The notes: a model not told the origin generated them from the letters alone. A stretch of DNA of 64,000 bases from Bradyrhizobium sp. AZCC 2176 (GCF_036924645.1 NZ_JAZHRX010000001.1:6785501-6849500); one strand, 5' to 3'; numbered from the stretch's first letter, positions 33,303-42,696 are shown. Numbers and translations are program-made.

Positions 33303-33647
33303 CTAGGTCATGCTGCCCGGCATGAAGCAGCGGATGCTCAATCCCTGATAACCGCGCATCGGCCAGACCATGGTTCGGCCGAAGCGATTCGGTTCGGTGA
33401 TCACGGCGTCGTCGGGTACGTCATACCACTCGCCGTCAATGCGAACGCGGTAATGTCCGCTTTTCGATTCCCAATCCACGTCGCTGACCGCGCTGCCGTC
33501 CGCGTCGGAGCAACACGGCCCCTTGCCGCTCTTCAGACTGTCGAACCATTGCTTCAGTGGTGAATTGGCGTAACGGCCGTCGGGATCGCGCGCCTCGCCG
33601 CGATCAGCGGCAAGCGGCAACATCAGCAATACGCTGCCGATCATCAT
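33303..33647 (-). CDS. Exported hypothetical protein
   Basis: 114 residues from ATG 33647. Signal peptide MMIGSVLLMLPLAADRGEA; the mature part has LKQWFDSLKSGKGPCCSDAD, a vicinal Cys pair, and a compact beta domain YRVRIDGEWYDVPDDAVITE ending RCFMPGS. Proteins with the GxCCSxxDG pattern are common small exported proteins in rhizobia (from memory); function unknown. Confidence 0.7.
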   Translation of the reverse strand: MMIGSVLLMLPLAADRGEARDPDGRYANSPLKQWFDSLKSGKGPCCSDADGSAVSDVDWESKSGHYRVRIDGEWYDVPDDAVITEPNRFGRTMVWPMRGYQGLSIRCFMPGSMT

Positions 33648-33974
33648 CCGCCTTTTCCAGCGGCCCGCGCGATGACGACCCGTCGTTTCACGGTTGCTGT
33701 TCCCGATGTATGGATGCGGCACGTGGCCGCCGGAATTCATCCAGTTGGTCACCTGTTTCTCTTGCTCCAAGCACCCGCCGGCCGGTGCCAAACCGAGCTA
33801 TGCATTTCGCGGGCCAACTTGATTCGGTTCCCGACCCGTCATCCCCGCGTCACGTCGCAATGGTTCGATCAGGGTTTGCTTATTGGCAGGCAACCTGACG
33901 CGTTGACGGTGCATGCCACGCTTTGGCATAACTCATTGACCGGCTTGGGCGCGGCGGCCGGCATCCGGGGCGTC

Positions 33975-34325
33975 ATGAAAAACGGGCTCTATTCGATCCA
34001 CGTCACCCTGCTGGATGGGCGCACCGGCAAGGGCAGCGGCGTGATTCTGTTCCGCGACGGCCAGATCCTTGGCGGCGACGCCTATCTATTTTATACCGGC
34101 AGCTACACCGTGAAGGGCGATACCTTCAAAGGCGAGGTCCTGGTGCAGCGCCACACCACCCCGCGCGACAATGACAATCCGCTGTTCGGCGGACCCAATC
34201 CGGTTGGCATCGGCGTCTCCGGAACATTCACCGACACCCGCGGCACCATGAACGGAACCGCGCTGGTCGGCAAAGCCAGCCAGATTTTTGGCGCGACGTT
34301 GCACAAGCTGGCGGATATCAACTAG
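33975..34325 (+). CDS. GrlR-like small regulator-fold protein
   Basis: 116 residues from ATG 33975 (CGGGGCGTC before it). MKNGLYSIHVTLLDGRTGKG, VILFRDGQILGGDAYLFYTG and GDTFKGEVLVQRHT follow the GrlR fold, a lipocalin-like barrel named after the type III secretion repressor of enteropathogenic E. coli. Rhizobial members occur away from secretion genes, as here, so the regulatory role should not be transferred. The ATG at 33975 is preferred because upstream residues lack domain features. Confidence 0.65.
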   Translation: MKNGLYSIHVTLLDGRTGKGSGVILFRDGQILGGDAYLFYTGSYTVKGDTFKGEVLVQRHTTPRDNDNPLFGGPNPVGIGVSGTFTDTRGTMNGTALVGKASQIFGATLHKLADIN

Positions 34326-34342
34326 CGCCCGAGCACGCCCGC

Positions 34343-37024
34343 CTACTCCGCCGCCTGCTCCAGCGGTGCTGTGCGCGGCAGAATCATCTGGATGCGCGTG
34401 CCGCCGCCCGGCTGCGAATCGAGATCGAGCCGGCCACCGAGGCGTGTCGTGACAATGCTGTAGACGATGTGCAGGCCAAGTCCGGTGCCACCCTGGTCGC
34501 GTCGGGTGGTGAAGAACGGATCGAAGGCGCGGCGGCGGACGTCGAGGCTCATGCCAATGCCGTTGTCGGAAAAGATGATCTCGACATTGTCCTTGCCGGA
34601 CTCGCGCACCTGGATGTCGACCGTGCCGGGCTTGCCGTCCGGGAATGCATGCGCCACCGAATTGAGGAACAAGTTGGTAAGCACCTGTCCATACGGTCCG
34701 GGATAGCTGTTCATCATCAGATTGGGCTGGCACTCGACATTGAGCGTCAGATTATGTTTGCGCAGGCCCGGCCGCAGGCTCATCACCACCTGCTCGGTGA
34801 GGTCGCCAAGGTCGAAAGAGCGCTGGTCCGAATAGTTGCGGTCGGCGGCGACCTGCTTGAACGACTGGATCAGCTCGGCGGCGCGGTTGAGATTGGCGAC
34901 GAGCTGCGACGACGCATCGCGGCTGGTCTCGAGGAAATCGTTCAGGCTGGAGCGCCGCAGCTCGCCGCGGGCGACCTCGGCTGCAAAATTCGATGTCTTG
35001 CGCTCCAGCGCGGAGGCCACCGTCAGACTGATGCCGACGGGGTTGTTGACCTCATGCGCCACGCCGGCCACCAGCCGGCCGAGCGCCGCGAGTTTTTCCG
35101 CCTCGATCAGCGAATTCTGCGTCTCGCGCAAGTTCCGCAGCGCCCCCTCCGCTGCATCCTTGGCCTTGCGCATCTCGGATTCGACGCGCTTGCGCTCGCC
35201 GATGTCGAGCGCAACGGTGACGATGTTCTCGATCTCGCCGGAGGGATCCAGGATCGGCAGCTTGTTGACCAGCCATTGCCGCATATGGCCGGACGCATCC
35301 CTGTACTCCTCCTCGTAGAAGCCGAGCTCCTTGCCGGCTGCCAATACCCGCTTGTCGGGCTCGTCGGTCTTTTCCGCGCCGTAGCGCGACATCAGATCGG
35401 CGGTGGTGCGACCGATCGCATCCCCCGGCTCGACTCCGAAAATGCCAGCCATATAGCGGTTCATCAGGACATAGCGGAGCTCCTTGTCCTTGACGTTGAT
35501 GACGGCAGGCACGGTGTCGATCACCATTTGCAGCAAGCGGCGGCCTTCGGCGATCGCATCTTCGGCGCGCTTCTGGTCGGTGATGTCGCGCACCGTTCCC
35601 TCGTAGCGGACGACGACACCGGCCTCATTGTGCACGGCGCTGGCGCTGTCGGAGAGCCACAGCACCGAACCGTTGCGCGTGCGAACCTGGTACTCATATT
35701 CACGGACCATGCCGTCGCGCTGCATCAGCCGCTCGTATTCCGCCCGCGCTTCGGGATGGACATAGACCGTACCCGCGATGTCGCCGATGCCGTTGATCAG
35801 ATCCTGCGGCGTGGCATAGCCCATCATCCGCGCCAGCGCCGGATTGGCGTTCAGCAGCGCGCCGCCGGGCGTCGTGACGTAGATTCCGTCGACCGAAGAC
35901 TCGAACAGCTTGCGGTAGCTTTCCTCGGCAAGCCGCTGTTCGGCGAGCGCACGCACCGCCGCCTCGCGCGCGCTGTCGGCATCGACCAGCGTCTGCCGGA
36001 ATACCTCGGCGGCGCGGGCAATGTCGCCGATCTCGTTGTCCACGTCGATCGCCGGAATCGAGGCGCTCTTTTCGCCACGGGCCACCGTGCGGATCGAGTT
36101 CGCGATCGCCGCAAGCGGACGTACGGTGCGGCGAACCACCAGCAGCGAGGCAAAGAGCCCGATCAGGACGCCGGCAGTACCGAGCACGATGCTCTGCCAT
36201 TTTGCTTCGGTCAGCGTCCTCGCAAAATCGCGGGAGAGAACGCGCCCTCGCCGCTCGCTGACGTCGCGCAACAATTCCGTCACGCGCTGGATCAGGCGGC
36301 CCTCCGCGCCAAGCACTTCCCTGTCGATGTCGGATATCTGCCGCTCGCGGATCGATATGTTGACAATCGCCAGCGCATAGTCGTCGACGATCGCGCGCAG
36401 CTTTGGATCGGCGACCGTCATCGAGCGCATGCTCTCCGCAGCCTGTTCGGCAGCCGAAGGGTTATGCGCCAGCAACGCCGAGGCGATGCGGCTCTGGGTC
36501 TGAGACAGGGCCATCGCAAGGTGGGCATCGGACGCCTCGGCGATCGCAGTATCGAATTTTTCGCGCAAGGGCGGCAACGTGACGATCATTTCGGCGCGGC
36601 GGTTGATCAGCGCTGAAATCCGCTCGATGCCGCTGCGGTAGGTCGCCAGGCGCTCGGTGACGCCGTCGATCATGTCCTGCTGCTCGGGAGCGAGCTCCAG
36701 CCGCGTCTTCTTCAGGACCTCGCCGAGCGAGGTCGCGGCTTCGCCGACCTGGACCGACTGCGTGCCGGGGTCGGTAACGAAATCCCGAGCGGCGAGCCGC
36801 AATTCGTTCATGCGGCGGTCGATGTCCTCGGCGAGGTCACCGACGCTCTGTAGCCGCTGCAGCTCGGCAAAAGTCGAATCGATGTGGCGGATGGCGATGA
36901 CGCTGGCAGTCGAGGTGATGATGATCACCGCCAGCACCAGCATGAAACTGCCGAATGTCAGTTGGCCGATCGAAAGCGAGAACGATCGCGGCGGCAGCGA
37001 ATTCGGCGGCGTTTCAGCGGTCAT
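34343..37024 (-). CDS. PAS-containing membrane sensor histidine kinase
   Basis: 893 residues from ATG 37024 (a TTG at 37057 is in frame without a ribosome site). Two membrane helices (about 23-46 and 278-300) enclose a helical periplasmic sensor of about 230 residues. A HAMP linker, a PAS domain with PAC (about 370-500, SVDGIYVTTPGGALLNANPA) and a second PAS (about 510-625) follow. The kinase core has H-box GVAHEVNNPVGISL, N-box LTNLFLNSVAHAF, and G boxes DNGIGM and GGTGLGL. It autophosphorylates and passes phosphate to a response regulator that is not in this window. The HEVNNP H-box resembles the NtrB/DctB-like subgroup. Confidence 0.92.
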   Translation of the reverse strand: MTAETPPNSLPPRSFSLSIGQLTFGSFMLVLAVIIITSTASVIAIRHIDSTFAELQRLQSVGDLAEDIDRRMNELRLAARDFVTDPGTQSVQVGEAATSLGEVLKKTRLELAPEQQDMIDGVTERLATYRSGIERISALINRRAEMIVTLPPLREKFDTAIAEASDAHLAMALSQTQSRIASALLAHNPSAAEQAAESMRSMTVADPKLRAIVDDYALAIVNISIRERQISDIDREVLGAEGRLIQRVTELLRDVSERRGRVLSRDFARTLTEAKWQSIVLGTAGVLIGLFASLLVVRRTVRPLAAIANSIRTVARGEKSASIPAIDVDNEIGDIARAAEVFRQTLVDADSAREAAVRALAEQRLAEESYRKLFESSVDGIYVTTPGGALLNANPALARMMGYATPQDLINGIGDIAGTVYVHPEARAEYERLMQRDGMVREYEYQVRTRNGSVLWLSDSASAVHNEAGVVVRYEGTVRDITDQKRAEDAIAEGRRLLQMVIDTVPAVINVKDKELRYVLMNRYMAGIFGVEPGDAIGRTTADLMSRYGAEKTDEPDKRVLAAGKELGFYEEEYRDASGHMRQWLVNKLPILDPSGEIENIVTVALDIGERKRVESEMRKAKDAAEGALRNLRETQNSLIEAEKLAALGRLVAGVAHEVNNPVGISLTVASALERKTSNFAAEVARGELRRSSLNDFLETSRDASSQLVANLNRAAELIQSFKQVAADRNYSDQRSFDLGDLTEQVVMSLRPGLRKHNLTLNVECQPNLMMNSYPGPYGQVLTNLFLNSVAHAFPDGKPGTVDIQVRESGKDNVEIIFSDNGIGMSLDVRRRAFDPFFTTRRDQGGTGLGLHIVYSIVTTRLGGRLDLDSQPGGGTRIQMILPRTAPLEQAAE

Positions 37025-37262
37025 GTGGGTCGGGGCCGGGCTCCTATCGGGACGCAATATACGATGTATTTCGGGCCGTGGGGAACATGCCGGCCGTTGG
37101 TTAATAGCGGTATATAAGCCGGATTTCTCGGGGCCAGCCCGGTCACACTTGGGCCGTCCCCAGCGCCCTCGCCGCTGGCGCGAATAGCTGCAGCCATTCG
37201 GTTCCAGATGCGGTAGCGCCGCAGCGGCACGCAGGTCGACGCCTTCCCGACGTGAAGCCCGT

Positions 37263-38186
37263 TCAGACGGCCTTCCCGATCGGGCTCGCCTTTCGCGCCG
37301 GAATCGTCATTGCGGCGACGCCGACGACGACACAGGCGAGCCCGATCCAGGCGGTCGAACTTAGCTGCTCGCCGAGGAAAACCACGCCCACCGCGACGCC
37401 GATCGGCACGCGCAAATAGGCCTGCGCCGTGGTGCCGACCGATCCCAGGGTCCGGATCAGGCGGAAATAGATCACGAAGGCGAGCGCTGTGGAGAACACC
37501 GCGAGCCCGAGCAGGGCCAGCATCGAACCGGTCGACGGCTGCAGCGTCCACGGCCGCTCCAGCACCAGGCCGACCGGAATCAGGATCGCCGCGCCGCACA
37601 GCAGCGACCCGGCCGCGGGCACCATCGGATCGAGATCCCTGAAACTCCGGCCGAAAATGGCGGCGCCGGCGTAAGCGATGGCGGCCAGCACCATCACGAG
37701 CTGGGCCGTCAGTTGCTCGCCGAAGCCGGACAGCGCCTGCATCCCGACGATCAGGCAGATGCCGGCCATCCCGGCGATGACGCCGAGCAGCTTCCTTGAC
37801 GTTACCGCCTCATGGCGCGTGACGGCGAGCGTCAGGAAAAACGTGAATATCGGCGCCGTGGAGTTGAGGATGGTTGCCACCCCCGCATCCAGCGCCCGCG
37901 TCCCCCAGGCGACCATCGTCCAGGGGACGACACTGTTGAGGCAAGCCTGAAACAGGAAGCGTCGCCAGCTTGTGGCATCAACGGGCATTCTCACGCCGCG
38001 CCAGCGCAGGATGATCAGCAGCAGCAAGCCGGCAATCAGCGTGCGGCACGCGATCAGGGTGATCGGCGGAATGGTCGCCACCCCGACCCGGATGAAGGTG
38101 TAGGACGCCCCCCAGAGTGTGGCGAGCGCGAGCAGCAGCGCCAGCTCGGTCGCCATGCCGGCGCGTTGAGGATGGGTATCGCCCAT
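37263..38186 (-). CDS. EamA/DMT-family exporter
   Basis: 307 residues from ATG 38186 (or 320 from 38225). Ten hydrophobic helices in two five-helix EamA repeats (LLALATLWGASYTFIRVGVA; GLAVFSTALAFVIYFRLIRT). Drug/metabolite transporters of this size export amino acids, nucleotides or drugs across the inner membrane. No regulator or substrate gene is adjacent. Confidence 0.88.
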   Translation of the reverse strand: MGDTHPQRAGMATELALLLALATLWGASYTFIRVGVATIPPITLIACRTLIAGLLLLIILRWRGVRMPVDATSWRRFLFQACLNSVVPWTMVAWGTRALDAGVATILNSTAPIFTFFLTLAVTRHEAVTSRKLLGVIAGMAGICLIVGMQALSGFGEQLTAQLVMVLAAIAYAGAAIFGRSFRDLDPMVPAAGSLLCGAAILIPVGLVLERPWTLQPSTGSMLALLGLAVFSTALAFVIYFRLIRTLGSVGTTAQAYLRVPIGVAVGVVFLGEQLSSTAWIGLACVVVGVAAMTIPARKASPIGKAV

Positions 38187-38313
38187 GTCCGTGTTCCCGA
38201 TCTCGGTGAAAGCCGGGACGGACATTACAGCCGCAAGCGCTGCGATACTTCGTTATACGCCGAAGTGTGGATGCAGCCTTCGACGCGACCGGGCTTCGGG
38301 CGCGACGGATATG

Positions 38314-39114
38314 TCAGCCGACCGAGCCGACCTCGAACACCTCGCCGTCGTAACCGGCTTCGAGGGGAATGCGGAGCTGGCGGCCGCCATTGTTCCTGGT
38401 CATGACCGGCGTCACAGTGACGACGGATTTGCCTCTGGAGTCGTCGAGCGCGGACTTCACGCTTTGCTGCTTGCCGAGCTTGATCAGGTTGCGCGTGGTG
38501 GGGAACGGCAGCTTGAAGCGTCCGCTCTCGCCGCCTTCCAGTGCCTCGCGCGGCGAGACCCAGATCGAATCGGTGGATTCCCTGCCGTCATGGGCGCCGA
38601 CCTGTTCGGGCGGCGCGGCGGCAAGGAAAAACCAGGTATCGAACCGCTTGGGCATGCCCTCCGGCGTGATCCAGTGCGCATAGGGCACGAGTTCGTCGAG
38701 CGCCAGCACCATGCCGTTGTCGGTCAGCACCTTCAGGAACGTGATCTTGCCATCGCAGAGGTCGGCGCGGTTGATAGCCTCGATCTCGCTGGCGCGCTTG
38801 GCATCGACCAGCGCCTTCGATCCCTTTGGCCGCGCCAAAAGGATCCCGCTTTCCTCAAACGTTTCGCGGATCGCCGCAATGCGGAAGCTGAGCGTGGCCT
38901 CGTCGAGCCCCTCGCCGCCCGAATAGAGTTCTGATGTCGCGATGATCTCCTTGTCGCCCTTGTCGACACTGCCGCCGGGAAACACCAGCGCGCCGGAATT
39001 GAAGTCGATCTCATAATGGCGGACCATCATGAAGACCTCGATTTCCTTGGCGTCTGCGCTGTCGCGCAGCAGCAGGATGGTGGACGCGGGACGCGGGGCG
39101 ACGGTTTCGGCCAT
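38314..39114 (-). CDS. NUDIX hydrolase
   Basis: 266 residues from ATG 39114 with AGGAGTTAGG upstream. N-terminal strand ASTILLLRDSADAKEIEVFM, ALVFPGGSVDKGD, and the Nudix helix with RETFEESGIL, in which the usual GX5E start is separated by an insertion (SELYSGGEGLDEATLSFRIA). This long type resembles NUDT8/NUDT19-like CoA pyrophosphatases. It lies directly upstream of the DHDPS-like and acyl-CoA genes' strand series, which would fit CoA-ester metabolism (inference). Confidence 0.85.
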   Translation of the reverse strand: MAETVAPRPASTILLLRDSADAKEIEVFMMVRHYEIDFNSGALVFPGGSVDKGDKEIIATSELYSGGEGLDEATLSFRIAAIRETFEESGILLARPKGSKALVDAKRASEIEAINRADLCDGKITFLKVLTDNGMVLALDELVPYAHWITPEGMPKRFDTWFFLAAAPPEQVGAHDGRESTDSIWVSPREALEGGESGRFKLPFPTTRNLIKLGKQQSVKSALDDSRGKSVVTVTPVMTRNNGGRQLRIPLEAGYDGEVFEVGSVG

Positions 39115-39130
39115 AACACCTAACTCCTGG

Positions 39131-39237
39131 ACCTCATCCTGAGGAGCGGCCCTTGGGTCGCGTCTCGAAGATGATTGGCACGATCGGGGCCTCGTGGTTC
39201 GAGACGGCGCTTCGCGCCTCCTCACCATGAGGGACTT
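39131..39237. repeat. Intergenic palindrome, CCTCATCCTGAGGAGC type
   Basis: CCTCATCCTGAGGAGC and GCGTCTCGAAGATG on the left are mirrored by GGTTCGAGACGGCGC and CTCCTCACCATGAGGG on the right. This is a palindrome type I know as frequent in Bradyrhizobium intergenic DNA (from memory). Confidence 0.65.
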
Positions 39238-40194
39238 CTAGCCCGCCGCGCTGGATTGCGGTTGCAGATTGGCGCGGCGGTCGACGCGCGCCACCCGCGA
39301 CAACAGATACTCAACTTCGGCCTTCGCCGTCGCTGTGATGGTGGCGCCGGGCTTGCGCTGCGCGCTGGACGAAATGATACCGCGCTTCTGCAGCACGTAT
39401 TTGCGGACCGACAGGCCCGCGCCGGGCTGCTGCTCGTAGCGGATCAGCGGCAGATGCGCGTCGAACAGATCGTGCGCCGCGTCGCGCTTGCCGGCCTTCG
39501 ACAGTTTGACGACGTCGATCAGCAGTTCCGGGAAGGCGTAGCCGGTCATGGCGCCGTCAGCGCCACGCTCCATTTCGAAATCGAGGAACAGCCCGCCATT
39601 GCCCACGAGAATGGAAAGCGGCCGCAGCGAGCCGTCTTTCTGATAGCCACGCAGCGTGGAGATCTTTTCCAGGCCCGGCCAGTCCTCATGCTTGAGCATC
39701 ACGCAGGACGGCGAATCCATCACGATCTTGCGGATCACGGCCGGCGTGAAGATGACGTTGAGCGTCAGCGGATAGTCCTGCAGCACCCAGGGAATCTCGT
39801 CGCCGATCGCTTCCTGTGCCTGCTTGAAATAGCCCGTGATCTGGTCGTCGGTGCGCAAATGCGGCGGCGGCGCGATCATCACGCCGGCGGCGCCTGCGTC
39901 CATCGACGCTTTCGCCAGCGACCGCATCGAGGCAAAGCCCGGCGCCGAGACGCCGACGATGATCTGCATGTTCCTGGCGCGCTTGACGAAGCGAACCGCG
40001 ACCTGCTCGGCTTCAGCCGCATCGAGCTTCGGCGCCTCGCCCAAAATGCCGAGTACGGTGACGCCGTCGCAGCCGACTTCGGCGTAGAAGTCGGTCAGCC
40101 GGTCGATCGATTTCTCGTCGATGCGGCCGTCATCGTGGAACGGGGTCGGCGCGATCGCAAAAGTGCCTGCGGCCTGAGCGGTGAGCTTTGTCAT
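39238..40194 (-). CDS. DHDPS/NAL-family aldolase or lyase
   Basis: 318 residues, an (alpha/beta)8 class I aldolase. The Schiff-base Lys is in CVMLKHEDWPG, the proton-relay Tyr in VLQDYPLT, and the carboxylate-binding GTTGE-type loop reads GILGE. The C-terminal 40 residues are an extra basic extension. True dihydrodipicolinate synthases have GTTGES and a different tail, so this is more likely a keto-acid aldolase/decarboxylase of secondary catabolism. Confidence 0.85.
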   Translation of the reverse strand: MTKLTAQAAGTFAIAPTPFHDDGRIDEKSIDRLTDFYAEVGCDGVTVLGILGEAPKLDAAEAEQVAVRFVKRARNMQIIVGVSAPGFASMRSLAKASMDAGAAGVMIAPPPHLRTDDQITGYFKQAQEAIGDEIPWVLQDYPLTLNVIFTPAVIRKIVMDSPSCVMLKHEDWPGLEKISTLRGYQKDGSLRPLSILVGNGGLFLDFEMERGADGAMTGYAFPELLIDVVKLSKAGKRDAAHDLFDAHLPLIRYEQQPGAGLSVRKYVLQKRGIISSSAQRKPGATITATAKAEVEYLLSRVARVDRRANLQPQSSAAG

Positions 40195-40211
40195 TTAGTG
40201 CCTCTTGTCTG

Positions 40212-40313
40212 GTCATTCCGGGATGGTCCGAAGGACCAGACCGCAGATGCGCAATTGCGCATCGGGGAATCTCGAGATTCCGGGTTCGATGCTTCGCATC
40301 GCCCCGGAATGAC
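40212..40313. repeat. Palindrome GTCATTCCGGGATGGTCC type, copy 1
   Basis: GTCATTCCGGGATGGTCCGA at the left and GCCCCGGAATGAC at the right are complementary ends, with internal hairpins (GATGCGCAATTGCGCATC and GGAATCTCGAGATTCC). Between the DHDPS-like gene and the SDR. Confidence 0.75.
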
Positions 40314-40320
40314 GTCAAAT

Positions 40321-41199
40321 CTAAAACCTTCGCGCGCCCATCTTGATCTGCTCTTCCGAGAAGAAGATTTCCTTGGCGTGCTTGACGATATCCTCGGCCT
40401 TCCATCCCTCATGCGGGGGCTTCCAGCCTTCCATTTCCATCATCCGCATCTCCCGTACGCCGCGCGGGCCGGAGACGCCGAGCACCTTGCCGGTCTGGTC
40501 GCCCGACAAGTCGCTGACCATGTATAGCACGGCCGGCGCGATGCCGTCCGGGCCGAGCGCCGCGCCGGGGTTCTCCTTATAGCGCGGCAGGTCTGCGGTC
40601 ATGCGGGTCAGCGCGCCGGGAGCGAGCGTCCAGATCCGGATATTGTATTTGCGGCCCTCGATCGCCAGCACGTTCGACAGTCCCCAGATACCGCCCTTGG
40701 CGGCGCCGTAGTTGGTCTGGCCGAAATTGCCGATCAGGCCCGAGGTCGAGGACGTGTTGACGATGACGCCACCGCCGTTCTCGCGCATCCATTTGAACAC
40801 GGGCTGGGTGCAGCAGAAGGTGCCTTTGAGGTGCACCCTGATCACCTTGTCCCAGTTGGCCTCCTTGGCTTTTGCAAACGTCTCGTCGAGCAGGATGCCG
40901 GCGTTGTTGACCAGAATGTCAGCCCGGCCGAAATTCTTGATGGCGTCGTCGAACACGGATTGTCCGCCGGCCATGGTCGAGATGTCGGCCCCATTGGCGA
41001 CGGCCCGGCCGCCCTCTTCCTTGATCGCATTGACCACCTTCTGCGCCATCGAAACGTCGGCGCCGGAACCATCGCGCGGCCCGCCGAGGTCGTTGACCAC
41101 GACAGCCGCGCCCTCGCGCGCGAACAGCCTTGCGTAGGCCTCACCGAGCCCGCCGCCCGCGCCGGTGATGATCGCGACCTTGCCGTCGAGTAATCCCAT
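40321..41199 (-). CDS. SDR-family 3-hydroxyacyl-CoA dehydrogenase-like
   Basis: 292 residues. Cofactor site TGAGGGLGEAYARLFAREGA, NNAG motif (ILVNNAGILLD), catalytic Ser in TSSTSG and YxxxK in NYGAAKGG. The NDLGGPRDGSG segment is typical of the dehydrogenase half of peroxisomal type 2 multifunctional enzymes. It would oxidise a 3-hydroxyacyl-CoA with NAD. Same strand as MaoC, DUF35 and thiolase genes, completing a beta-oxidation-like set. Confidence 0.88.
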   Translation of the reverse strand: MGLLDGKVAIITGAGGGLGEAYARLFAREGAAVVVNDLGGPRDGSGADVSMAQKVVNAIKEEGGRAVANGADISTMAGGQSVFDDAIKNFGRADILVNNAGILLDETFAKAKEANWDKVIRVHLKGTFCCTQPVFKWMRENGGGVIVNTSSTSGLIGNFGQTNYGAAKGGIWGLSNVLAIEGRKYNIRIWTLAPGALTRMTADLPRYKENPGAALGPDGIAPAVLYMVSDLSGDQTGKVLGVSGPRGVREMRMMEMEGWKPPHEGWKAEDIVKHAKEIFFSEEQIKMGARRF

Positions 41200-41223
41200 G
41201 GTGTGTTCTCCCAGTTAGTTGCC

Positions 41224-41302
41224 GTCATTCCGGGATGGTCCGAAGGACCAGACCCGGAATCTCGAGATTCCGGGTTCGCGCTATCGCGCGCCCCGGAATG
41301 AC
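41224..41302. repeat. Palindrome GTCATTCCGGGATGGTCC type, copy 2
   Basis: Same ends as 40212-40313 with a shorter centre (GGAATCTCGAGATTCC retained). Between the SDR and MaoC genes. Confidence 0.8.
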
Positions 41303-41309
41303 GAGCAAA

Positions 41310-42170
41310 TCACCCCAACACCGTCTTCCCGCTCCTGATCACGGTGACGCCCCGCGATTTCACCTTGGCTTCGAACGAAACGACGTTGCCGTCCTTCCAC
41401 AATTCCATCGTCACGGTCTCGCCGGGAAAGACCGGCGAGGAAAAGCGCGCGACGTGCTGCTTGAAGGCGGACGGATCGTAGTCGGCATAGGTCTGCAGCA
41501 CGCCGCGGCAGGTGATGCCGTAGGTGCACATGCCGTGCAGGATCGGCCGCGGAAAGCCGGCCTTCTTGGCAAACTCAGGATCGGAGTGCAGCGGGTTGCG
41601 GTCGCCGCAGAGGCGATAGACCAGCGCCTGGTCCGGCCGCGTCGTGATGTCGACGATCTTGTCGGGCGCCCTTGTCGGCACCTTGTGCGGCTCGGGCTGG
41701 CCTTCGGAAGGTCCGCCAAAGCCGCCGTCGCCGCGCGCGAAACGCGAGGCCACCAGCGTGGCCAGCTTCTCGCCGTTCTCGTCCTTCAGCACGGTCTGGT
41801 GGCGGATGACGGCGCCCTTGTCCTTGCCCTTGTCGAAGACGTCAAGCACGGTCGAGTCGGCCGTGATTTTCGCAGCGCTTGGCAGCGGCTTGTGGAAGGT
41901 GATGTCGCGCTCGCCGTCGACCACCATCACGCGGTTGAGATTCATCTCGCCGGGGCTAGAGCCCCACGCCGCCACCGAGGCGAAGGTCGGCACTACCTTG
42001 AGGGGGCGCGGGGTCAACGTGCCTTCGTTGACGTAGGCGAGTTCGTTCTCGTCCATCGGATCGGCCCCCATGCCGATCCCGTAGGCGTAGAGCATCACCT
42101 CGCGGTCGGTATAGGCGTATTTCTGGCCGAGATTTTTCAGGGCCATGAGCTGTTCGTAATTGATCGGCAT
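41310..42170 (-). CDS. MaoC-type enoyl-CoA hydratase 2
   Basis: 286 residues from ATG 42170 (GGGAGAAGA upstream). Double hot-dog protein: the N-terminal half lacks the active site, the C-terminal half has the hydratase 2 motif YRLCGDRNPLHSDPEFA with catalytic Asp and His, followed by PILHGMCTYGITC. It hydrates trans-2-enoyl-CoA to (3R)-hydroxyacyl-CoA, the substrate type for the neighbouring SDR. Length fits the peroxisomal-type hydratase domain. Confidence 0.92.
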   Translation of the reverse strand: MPINYEQLMALKNLGQKYAYTDREVMLYAYGIGMGADPMDENELAYVNEGTLTPRPLKVVPTFASVAAWGSSPGEMNLNRVMVVDGERDITFHKPLPSAAKITADSTVLDVFDKGKDKGAVIRHQTVLKDENGEKLATLVASRFARGDGGFGGPSEGQPEPHKVPTRAPDKIVDITTRPDQALVYRLCGDRNPLHSDPEFAKKAGFPRPILHGMCTYGITCRGVLQTYADYDPSAFKQHVARFSSPVFPGETVTMELWKDGNVVSFEAKVKSRGVTVIRSGKTVLG

Positions 42171-42201
42171 GTTTGAATCTTCTCCCCAATCGCTCGTTAT
42201 C

Positions 42202-42270
42202 GTCACCCCCGCGAAAGCGGGGGTCCAGTAACCACCGGCGTTTACTGGATCCCCGCTTTCGCGGGGACGA
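42202..42270. repeat. Palindrome CCCCCGCGAAAGCGGGGG type
   Basis: CCCCCGCGAAAGCGGGGGTCC, then CCAGTAA and TTACTGG arms, then GGATCCCCGCTTTCGCGGGG. The whole is one long palindrome. Between MaoC and DUF35 genes. Confidence 0.8.
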
Positions 42271-42306
42271 CCACCTCTTGCGTGGCGCGCAGCGCGCGCA
42301 ATTCCA

Positions 42307-42696
42307 CTAGGCCGCCGTGAAGAACGGCAGCGGCGCGCCGTCGGTCGGCTTGAACACCACCTTCACCTTCTGGCCGATCTTCAGGCTCGTTAGATCGCAA
42401 TCGACGATGTTGGTCTGCAGCGACGGGCCTTCCTTCAGCGTGACATAGGCAATCGCGTAAGGACCGGTCGGCGATTTGCGCATCAGGCTGTAGGTGTAGA
42501 TCGTGGCCTCGCCCGAACTCTCCTCCCACACCGTCTTGTCGGAGAAGCAGAACGGGCAGATCGAGCGCGGGAAGTAATGCGGCTCGCCACAGGCGGTGCA
42601 GCGCTTGATCATGAACTTGCCGGCCTTGGCCGCTTCCCAGAACGGCGCGGTCTCGGGATTGGTCACCGGCGCCGGATATTTTTTCGCTTCAGCCAT
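42307..42696 (-). CDS. DUF35 OB-fold/zinc-ribbon acyl-CoA-associated protein
   Basis: 129 residues from ATG 42696, which overlaps the thiolase TGA by one base. N-terminal rubredoxin-like zinc knuckles (RCTACGEPHYFPRSICPFC) and a C-terminal OB fold (YTYSLMRKSPTGPYAIAYVT). DUF35 proteins form complexes with thiolases or MaoC-type hydratases (for example ChsH2 and Ltp2 partners in steroid degradation). The overlapping gene order supports a DUF35-thiolase complex here. Confidence 0.9.
   Translation of the reverse strand: MAEAKKYPAPVTNPETAPFWEAAKAGKFMIKRCTACGEPHYFPRSICPFCFSDKTVWEESSGEATIYTYSLMRKSPTGPYAIAYVTLKEGPSLQTNIVDCDLTSLKIGQKVKVVFKPTDGAPLPFFTAA

Noticed and set aside
33975..34325. Type III secretion regulation from GrlR similarity
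   Set aside because: No secretion genes in the window; the fold similarity alone does not carry the function.
34469..36616. 715-codon plus-strand frame opposite the histidine kinase
   Set aside because: Antisense shadow; no family features, and the kinase motifs on the minus strand are unambiguous.
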